Shown one piece after another: positions 6,046 to 9,824 of a stretch of 9,824 nucleotides of DNA (its first letter is position 1; every line of letters begins with the position of its first letter). This stretch comes from Propionibacterium sp. (GTDB lineage Bacteria; Actinomycetota; Actinomycetes; Actinomycetales; Actinomycetaceae). The stretch spans positions 1 through 9,824 of the forward strand of contig JAKECL010000035.1 of NCBI GenBank assembly GCA_030460725.1, in the 5' to 3' direction. The notes beneath the pieces are model-generated. The model was not told where the DNA came from and did no database searches. It worked only from the letters and a program-made list of their open reading frames with translations. A program made the translations under genes and the position numbers.

Positions 6046-6139
6046 ACGCCACGCCCGGTGGTTTCCCGATCTGTGCAGTCTCGGCCGGAGCCCATGGCGG
6101 CGATCACATCCAGCGGTTGCGGGCCCCTCGACGCCGTGG

Positions 6140-6145
6140 TGGGAT
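6140..6145 (+). promoter_or_regulatory. weak candidate -10 box of ohr
   Basis: TGGGAT ends 6 nt before the ATG at 6152, the same spacing as other genes here, but it lacks the conserved A at position 2. There is no convincing Shine-Dalgarno, so leaderless expression is plausible. Read-through from the NUDIX gene 106 bp upstream is the alternative. Confidence 0.3.
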
Positions 6146-6151
6146 GGTGAC

Positions 6152-6586
6152 ATGGAGAACAAACCGGAGAAGATCGTCTACACCGCTGTCGCACAGTCGA
6201 CCGGAGGCCGCTCGGGTCGTTCCGTCTCGACGGATCCCGACCTCAGCCTGGATCTGAGGGCACCCAAGGCCATGGGCGGACCGGGCGACGGCACCAACCC
6301 CGAGCAGCTCTTCGCCATGGGATACGGCGCCTGCTTCCAAGGCGCCCTCGGGCTCGCCGCCAAGGAGGCAGGGGTCTCGGTGAAGGACTCGGTGGTGCGG
6401 ACCTCGGTGGGGATCGGCCCGGAGGGGGAGTCCTTCGCCATCTCGGTCCTTCTGGAGGTCTTCATCCCGGGGGTGCCCCTCGAACAGGCGGAGGAACTGG
6501 CGCGGCGCACCCACCAGCTGTGCCCCTACTCCAAGGCCACGCGCGGCAACGTCCCCGTCGAGGTCGTGGCCATCGAGTCGCTCTGA
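6152..6586 (+). CDS. ohr: organic hydroperoxide resistance protein (Ohr/OsmC family)
   Basis: A 144-residue thiol peroxidase that reduces organic and fatty-acid hydroperoxides to alcohols, typically recycled by lipoylated proteins. The subfamily is clear: IVYTAVAQSTGGRSGR near the N-terminus with the active-site Arg20, GTNPEQLFAMGYGACF with Glu51 and the peroxidatic Cys61, and HQLCPYSKATRGN with the resolving Cys124. Length and motif order are normal for Ohr rather than OsmC. The start is ATG 6152: the frame is open upstream to 6020, but that part overlaps the NUDIX gene end and is not conserved-looking. A strong hairpin follows 6 nt after the stop. No OhrR-type regulator is adjacent; the MarR gene 2.8 kb away lacks the N-terminal reactive Cys expected of OhrR. 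Confidence 0.93.
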   Translation: MENKPEKIVYTAVAQSTGGRSGRSVSTDPDLSLDLRAPKAMGGPGDGTNPEQLFAMGYGACFQGALGLAAKEAGVSVKDSVVRTSVGIGPEGESFAISVLLEVFIPGVPLEQAEELARRTHQLCPYSKATRGNVPVEVVAIESL

Positions 6587-6592
6587 CGATCC

Positions 6593-6621
6593 CCGGTGCC
6601 CGGACCGGGTCCGGGCACCGG
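6593..6621 (+). terminator. strong intrinsic hairpin after ohr
   Basis: The 14 nt from 6593 (CCGGTGCCCGGACC) are exactly mirrored by the 14 nt ending at 6621 around a single G, giving an effective stem of about 13 bp with a 3-nt loop. It begins 6 nt after the ohr stop codon. No T-run follows; a GGCACC repeat does. Confidence 0.75.
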
Positions 6622-6639
6622 CACCGGCACCGGCACCGG
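6614..6639. repeat. GGCACC tandem hexamer, four copies
   Basis: Four perfect head-to-tail copies of GGCACC occupy 6614-6637, followed by GG. The first copy is the right arm of the ohr terminator hairpin, so the repeat appears to have grown out of that arm. The left arm CCGGTGCC (6593-6600) could pair with any of the four overlapping GGCACCGG registers. Confidence 0.8.
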
Positions 6640-6684
6640 ATGGTGTCCACCGGCTCGCACTCCGCAGGACGTGACGTGCAGGTG

Positions 6685-6702
6685 GGTGTCAACGGTGACA
6701 CC
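6685..6702. other. intergenic hairpin
   Basis: GGTGTCA-ACGG-TGACACC is a perfect 7-bp stem with a 4-nt loop, between the ohr terminator and the M18 terminator. It may add to termination on either strand or be a protein site. It is enclosed by an imperfect repeat pair at 6657-6666 and 6746-6755. Confidence 0.5.
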
Positions 6703-6707
6703 GCAGG

Positions 6708-6739
6708 TGTGCCCCCACTCCCCGTGGAGTGGGGGCACA
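6708..6739 (-). terminator. strong intrinsic hairpin after the M18 aminopeptidase gene
   Basis: TGTGCCCCCACTCC (6708-6721) and its exact reverse complement (6726-6739) form a 14-bp perfect stem around a CCGT loop. It lies 31 bp beyond the stop of the minus-strand aminopeptidase gene and, being symmetric, would also stop plus-strand read-through from ohr. No T-run is present. Confidence 0.75.
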
Positions 6740-6770
6740 ACCGTGTGCGGAGCGCAGCGGCCCGGGTTTC

Positions 6771-8063
6771 TCAGGCACCCATCCAGTAGGCGCGCAGTGC
6801 GGCCGACATCGCGTAGAGGTCGGCGATGTGGCTCATCTCCCGGGCGGAGTGCATCGAGAGCAGCCCGATACCGACGTCGACGGTGGTGATCCCCAGACGT
6901 GTGGCCGTGATCGGGCCGATCGTGGAGCCACAGGGCACCGCGTTGTTCGAGACGAACTGCTGGTGCGCAACTCCCGCCGCGGCGCAGGCGCGGTTCCACA
7001 GGGCAGTGCCCACCGCGTCGGTCGCATAGCGCTGGTTGGCGTTGATCTTGAGCATGGGCCCGCGCCCCATGACGGGGCGGGTGTCGGGGTCATGGCGTTC
7101 GGGGTAGTTCGGGTGCACGGAGTGCCCGGCATCGCAGGACACGCACGAGGATGCCGCCACCATCTGGGCAGTCTCCTCCGTGTCGCGACCCAGTGCGTGC
7201 GCCGTCCGGGTCAGGACGTCCTCCAGGATGGGGCCGGCCGCCCCGGACCGCGTTGCGGAGCCGACCTCTTCATGATCGAAGCAGGCCAGCACCAACACGT
7301 CCCCGCGCAGGGGTGGATCCTGGGCGAGGGTCTCCATCGCCGTGAGGGCGGAGTGGACGGAGGAGAGGTTGTCCTGTCGCCCCGACGCCACGAACTGCCC
7401 GGTCTCCCCGAAGAACTCCGGCCCCTGGGCGGGGATCGTCACCAACTCGTAGGAGGCAATCTGCGTCTTGTCCTCCAGGCCGGCATCACGCGCCACGATG
7501 TCCAGCACGTCGGCACCGGGATGGTCCACCGTCCACACCGGGTGGAGATGCTTCTGGGCGTCCAGCGTGAGTCCGTCGGTGTTCACACCGCGGTCGAGGT
7601 GGATGGCCAGCTGAGGGATTCGAGCCACGGCACCGGTGCGCACCAGCACCTCGCGTCCATCGACGGTCACCAGGCGTCCGGCCAGAGCGAGCTCGCGGTC
7701 CAGCCACGAGTTGCGGATCATGCCTCCGTAGACCTCCACGCCCAACTGACCCCACCCGTCGGAGGTGGTGGTGGACGCATTCGGCTTGAGCTTGAAGGCC
7801 GGGGAGTCCGTGTGGGCACCGATGATGCGGAATCCCGCACGGGCGTCGAGCTTCTCGGGCATGTACCAGGCCATGGCCGCGCCGTCGCGGACCATCACGT
7901 GTCCACCGGGGGAGGCGTCCCAGGGCTCCGTCTCCTCCTGGACGCGGAAGCCGACGTCCTGGAGCCTTTGGCAGATGAGGTGGGCGGCGTGGAAGGAGGA
8001 GGGGGAGTCCGCGAGGAAATGTGCGTAGTCGATTGCGTGTTCGCGAGTGGAGTCCATGGGCAT
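6771..8063 (-). CDS. apeB: M18 family aminopeptidase (aspartyl aminopeptidase-like)
   Basis: A 430-residue cytoplasmic zinc aminopeptidase of MEROPS family M18, usual length about 430-460. The family removes N-terminal residues, often acidic ones, from peptides and forms large oligomers. All expected metal and catalytic positions are visible: His84 in GAHTDSPAFKLKPN, Asp231 in SGRQDNLSSVHSAL, Glu265-Glu266 in ACFDHEEVGSATRSGAAG, Asp311 in CDAGHSVHPNYPERH and His405 in GLLSMHSAREMSHIADLY. The start is the ATG at 8063 (MPMDSTREH), chosen over the second ATG at 8057 because TACCAT ends 6 nt upstream of it. The open frame continues upstream, antisense to the aldo/keto reductase, and is not coding there. 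It is divergent from the AKR gene with 228 bp between, converges on ohr, and ends at a strong hairpin. Substrate preference is not readable from sequence. Confidence 0.94.
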   Translation of the reverse strand: MPMDSTREHAIDYAHFLADSPSSFHAAHLICQRLQDVGFRVQEETEPWDASPGGHVMVRDGAAMAWYMPEKLDARAGFRIIGAHTDSPAFKLKPNASTTTSDGWGQLGVEVYGGMIRNSWLDRELALAGRLVTVDGREVLVRTGAVARIPQLAIHLDRGVNTDGLTLDAQKHLHPVWTVDHPGADVLDIVARDAGLEDKTQIASYELVTIPAQGPEFFGETGQFVASGRQDNLSSVHSALTAMETLAQDPPLRGDVLVLACFDHEEVGSATRSGAAGPILEDVLTRTAHALGRDTEETAQMVAASSCVSCDAGHSVHPNYPERHDPDTRPVMGRGPMLKINANQRYATDAVGTALWNRACAAAGVAHQQFVSNNAVPCGSTIGPITATRLGITTVDVGIGLLSMHSAREMSHIADLYAMSAALRAYWMGA

Positions 8064-8069
8064 GGCCCC

Positions 8070-8075
8070 ATGGTA
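8070..8075 (-). promoter_or_regulatory. -10 box of leaderless M18 promoter
   Basis: TACCAT on the minus strand ends 6 nt before the ATG at 8063. No Shine-Dalgarno is seen. The -35 position coincides with the palindrome at 8084-8100. Confidence 0.5.
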
Positions 8076-8083
8076 GGGCGTCG

Positions 8084-8100
8084 CTGCCGGCAGCCGGCAG
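8084..8100. promoter_or_regulatory. palindrome over the M18 promoter -35 region
   Basis: CTGCCGGC-A-GCCGGCAG is a perfect 8+1+8 inverted repeat starting 8 bp upstream of the M18 -10 box. It arises from a GCCGGCA 7-bp unit repeated about three times (8086-8106), so slippage is an alternative origin. In the rest of the 228-bp gap to the AKR gene I see no other gene, only the AKR -10 box. Confidence 0.4.
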
Positions 8101-8279
8101 CCGGCGGTCGGCAGCCCGCAGACGGGAGTGGTGCCCGTGTGCGGGTTCCACTTCAGCGCTCCACCGATCCGCTGCGCGTGGGAGTCCCTGACCCACGAGG
8201 GGCGCTGGTGGGATCGAGATGGTCCGTGCCCGGTCTGGGCGCAACTTCTTCCCGCGAGCGGAGTCGGGGAGGGCGGTCC

Positions 8280-8285
8280 TACGCT
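8280..8285 (+). promoter_or_regulatory. -10 box of leaderless AKR promoter
   Basis: TACGCT ends 6 nt before the ATG at 8292; no Shine-Dalgarno is present and no TTGACA-like -35 is evident. Confidence 0.5.
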
Positions 8286-8291
8286 GGGTGC

Positions 8292-9140
8292 ATGGACACG
8301 GACTTCGAGATTCCCACCTGGACCCTCAATGATGGGGACGTCGTCCCGGCGATTGCGCTGGGAACGTACAAGCTCACCGGCGCCAGCGGTGTGGAGTCGA
8401 TGGTCTCCGCCATCCACCAGGGCTACAGACTGCTCGACTCGGCCTTCAACTACGAGAACGAGGGCGCTCTGGGTGAAGCGGTACGTCGGGCCGGAGTGCC
8501 GCGTGAGGACCTGCGTCTGACCTCCAAGCTGCCCGGACGTCACCACGACCACGACCAGGCGATCGACACCGTGCACGAGTCCCTGTATCGGGCGGGCCTG
8601 GACTACTGGGACCTCTATCTGATCCACTGGCCGAACCCCCGGGTCGACAAGTACGTGGAGGCCTTCGGCGCACTCGCCGACCTCCAGCGCGAGGGGCTGA
8701 TCCGCTCGATCGGCGTCTCGAACTTCCTGCCCGAGCACCTCCATCGCCTCATCGATGAGGTCGGCGTCGTCCCGGCTGTCAACCAGATCGAGCTCCTGCC
8801 CTACTTCCCGCAGATCGAGCAGCTTCGCGTCCACGAGGAACTCGGCATCCGCACCGAGTCCTGGAGCCCCATCGGGCGTGGCAACGCTGTGGCGAAGGAC
8901 CCGGTGGTCGTGGAGATCGCCCGCGCCCACGACGTCAGTCCGGTCCAGGCGATCCTGCGCTGGCACCACCAGCTGGGGTCCATCCCTCTCCCCAAGTCGT
9001 CCGACCCCGGGCGACAGCGCGAGAACCTGGACGTGTTCGGGTTCGAACTCGACGAGGACGAGATGGCTGCAATCACCAGTCTCGGGCGTCCCGACGGGCG
9101 CACCAAGGGCCAGGACCCCGCCACCTACGAGGAGTTCTGA
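8292..9140 (+). CDS. aldo/keto reductase (2,5-diketo-D-gluconate reductase-like)
   Basis: A 282-residue cytoplasmic NADPH-dependent TIM-barrel oxidoreductase that reduces aldehydes and ketones to alcohols. The catalytic tetrad is complete: Asp49 and Tyr54 in GYRLLDSAFNYENE, Lys79 in LTSKLPG and His112 in LYLIHWP. The barrel markers IRSIGVSNF (137-145) and NQIELLPYF (164-172) and the NADPH 2'-phosphate region IPLPKSS (231-237) with R241 and E244-N245 are in place. Length is normal for bacterial AKRs of the AKR5/DkgA type. The start is ATG 8292, supported by TACGCT 6 nt upstream. A very long open frame continues upstream through the antisense of the aminopeptidase gene, which is a GC-bias artefact. 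It is followed after 208 bp by a MarR regulator that could control it, though that is speculative. Likely role: reactive carbonyl detoxification; substrate unknown. Confidence 0.92.
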   Translation: MDTDFEIPTWTLNDGDVVPAIALGTYKLTGASGVESMVSAIHQGYRLLDSAFNYENEGALGEAVRRAGVPREDLRLTSKLPGRHHDHDQAIDTVHESLYRAGLDYWDLYLIHWPNPRVDKYVEAFGALADLQREGLIRSIGVSNFLPEHLHRLIDEVGVVPAVNQIELLPYFPQIEQLRVHEELGIRTESWSPIGRGNAVAKDPVVVEIARAHDVSPVQAILRWHHQLGSIPLPKSSDPGRQRENLDVFGFELDEDEMAAITSLGRPDGRTKGQDPATYEEF

Positions 9141-9270
9141 GCCTCGGGTCCAGGACCTTCCAGGCCCGGCCGGGACTCCTGCCCACCCGGGTGCGTCGGA
9201 CTCGCGTTCGGCGCATCATGGCCGGTCCGCCCTCAGCCACACGGTCTGCTCCGCATCATGGTGCGCATGT

Positions 9271-9296
9271 GTCCCGCCGGGATCCCCGGGGCGGAC
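9271..9296. terminator. possible hairpin between AKR and marR
   Basis: GTCC(C)GCC (9271-9278) can pair with GGCGGAC (9290-9296), one base bulged, around a GC-rich loop that itself holds CCGGG/CCCGG symmetry. It could end the AKR transcript about 130 nt after the stop, ahead of the marR promoter. No T-run. The rest of the 208-bp gap contains CCCGGCCGGG (9165-9174) and two direct copies of CGCATCATGG (9212-9221, 9252-9261); I see no gene there. Confidence 0.3.
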
Positions 9297-9314
9297 CTTG
9301 GTGCAGCGCTGAGA

Positions 9315-9335
9315 CGTTGCACAGTCAACACAACG
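9315..9335. promoter_or_regulatory. candidate MarR operator (autoregulation)
   Basis: CGTTG (9315-9319) and CAACG (9331-9335) form an inverted repeat across 11 bp, and the same GTTG also pairs with CAAC at 9326-9329. The TTG...CAA pattern and overall span of about 20 bp are typical of MarR-family operators. It abuts the -10 box of the regulator's own promoter, so autorepression is likely. The sequence is AT-richer than its surroundings. Confidence 0.55.
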
Positions 9336-9336
9336 A

Positions 9337-9342
9337 TATGCT
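9337..9342 (+). promoter_or_regulatory. -10 box of leaderless marR promoter
   Basis: TATGCT ends 6 nt before the ATG at 9349. A TTGCAC at 9317-9322 resembles a -35 but is only 14 nt away, shorter than the usual 16-18, and is part of the candidate operator. Confidence 0.55.
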
Positions 9343-9348
9343 TGGTCC

Positions 9349-9824
9349 ATGTCGAGCGACCGTGAGGAACTCCGTGGGGAGTTGATGGGCGCCTGGCACG
9401 ACTGGATCGTGGCCGGGCGGACGTTCGGTGCCCACCTCGACCGGGTGCTCGCCGAGGAGGTCGACCTCACGCTGGTCGACGTGGAGCTGCTGGACGGGTT
9501 GGCGCAGTCGTCCCAACCCCGCAGGATGTGCGACCTGGGGAGGTCGGTCGCACTCACACGCTCCGGGGCGACCCGGGCAGTGACCCGTCTGGAGAGGCTC
9601 GGCCTGGTCCGCAGGCGTCCCTCGCCCTCTGACGGTCGGTCCACGGTGGTGGAGATCAGCGACCCTGGCCGCGAGGTCCACGGGCGAGCGGTCGCCGTGT
9701 TGGAACGTGAGGTCCACGCGGGCTTCATCGAGGTGCTCGGCGAGGAGGCCACTGTGCACGAGGGGGCTGTCGCTCGTCGCATTCGGGCGGCGCTCCTGGG
9801 AACCCCGGCCTGCCAGGCCCATCT
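9349..9824 (+). CDS. MarR family transcriptional regulator (3' end cut off)
   Basis: The 158 codons visible to the window edge encode a winged-helix DNA-binding protein. MarR proteins are dimers that usually repress their own gene and neighbours, and release DNA on binding small phenolic or xenobiotic ligands or on thiol oxidation. The winged helix spans about residues 45-110: LVDVELLDGLA, then MCDLGRSVALTRSGATRAVTRLERLGLV (60-87), with the wing signature SPSDGRS (92-98, the family's DxR motif) and VVEISDPGREV. Flanking helices at both ends would form the dimer interface. Cys61 and Cys155 are present, but there is no N-terminal Cys as in OhrR. The start is supported by TATGCT 6 nt upstream. 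The frame reaches the edge with no stop, so the C-terminus and any downstream target gene are missing. The AKR upstream or an unseen downstream gene are the likeliest targets. Confidence 0.88.
   Translation, partial: MSSDREELRGELMGAWHDWIVAGRTFGAHLDRVLAEEVDLTLVDVELLDGLAQSSQPRRMCDLGRSVALTRSGATRAVTRLERLGLVRRRPSPSDGRSTVVEISDPGREVHGRAVAVLEREVHAGFIEVLGEEATVHEGAVARRIRAALLGTPACQAH

Noticed and set aside
6020..6151. Longer N-terminus for Ohr
   Set aside because: It overlaps the end of the NUDIX gene and adds residues not found in Ohr proteins; Ohr homology starts at the Met at 6152.
48..6702. GGTGACACC shared by the azoR upstream palindrome and the 6685-6702 hairpin as a common operator
   Set aside because: Two copies of a 9-mer, one of them in a terminator region, are not enough to propose a regulon.
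6587..6770. CRISPR-like or toxin-antitoxin small RNA locus
   Set aside because: The repeats are a hexamer run and palindromes, not spaced direct repeats, and no associated gene is present. Two terminators explain most of it.
6771..8969. N-terminal extension of the M18 gene to 8969
   Set aside because: The extension is antisense to the aldo/keto reductase and crosses its promoter; M18 homology begins right after ATG 8063, which has its own -10 box.
6729..9140. 803-codon open frame on the plus strand
   Set aside because: The C-terminal 282 codons are the aldo/keto reductase. The upstream part is antisense to the complete M18 aminopeptidase, which has all its catalytic motifs.
9212..9261. Two direct copies of CGCATCATGG 40 bp apart as an attachment site
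   Set aside because: Only 10 bp long, with no integrase or mobile gene nearby; likely chance or a minor regulatory repeat.
1..9824. A defence island, biosynthetic cluster or prophage segment
   Set aside because: All recognised genes are ordinary metabolic, transport or stress genes with uniform codon use; no nuclease, helicase, transposase, integrase or synthase is seen.

Overview
The window is very GC-rich, densely coding, and uses G/C at third codon positions. Together with AT-poor -10 boxes placed directly in front of start codons, this points to an actinobacterium (Actinomycetota). The genus cannot be fixed from the sequence alone. Gene content looks chromosomal and mostly housekeeping, stress and redox related. 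I see no integrase, transposase, phage gene, CRISPR array, tRNA or rRNA.

Layout from left to right: an AzoR-type FMN-dependent NADH oxidoreductase (87-710, +) converges on a TSUP/TauE-SafE permease (819-1607, -). Upstream of the permease on the same strand is an unrecognised 365-residue protein (1726-2823, -). It diverges, across a 192-bp gap holding a tandem repeat array, from an aspartate:alanine-exchanger (AAE) family transporter with paired RCK_C domains (3016-4587, +). That transporter converges on a second unrecognised protein (4689-5336, -), which diverges from a NUDIX hydrolase (5485-6045, +). The NUDIX gene is followed by an Ohr-type organic hydroperoxide reductase (6152-6586, +). 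Ohr converges on an M18 aminopeptidase (6771-8063, -) across a strongly structured intergenic region. The aminopeptidase diverges from an aldo/keto reductase (8292-9140, +). Last comes a MarR-family regulator (9349 to the right edge, +), whose 3' end is cut off.

Almost every gene appears to be its own transcription unit; I see no translationally coupled operon. The recurring theme is regulatory. Seven genes have a TANNNT -10 hexamer ending 6 or 7 nt before the start codon, as expected for leaderless mRNAs. At four of them (TSUP, NUDIX, M18, marR) an inverted repeat lies on the spacer or -35 position. Two genes (azoR and the 4689-5336 protein) instead carry a Shine-Dalgarno sequence. The redox genes (AzoR, Ohr, AKR, possibly NUDIX) form a loose detoxification and stress neighbourhood, but a shared pathway is not demonstrated.

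I found no clear new multi-gene system. The points most worth a second look are the 17-18-bp tandem array between the unknown gene and the AAE transporter, the nested hairpins between ohr and the M18 gene, the leaderless-promoter grammar with palindromes at -35, and the two unrecognised proteins.
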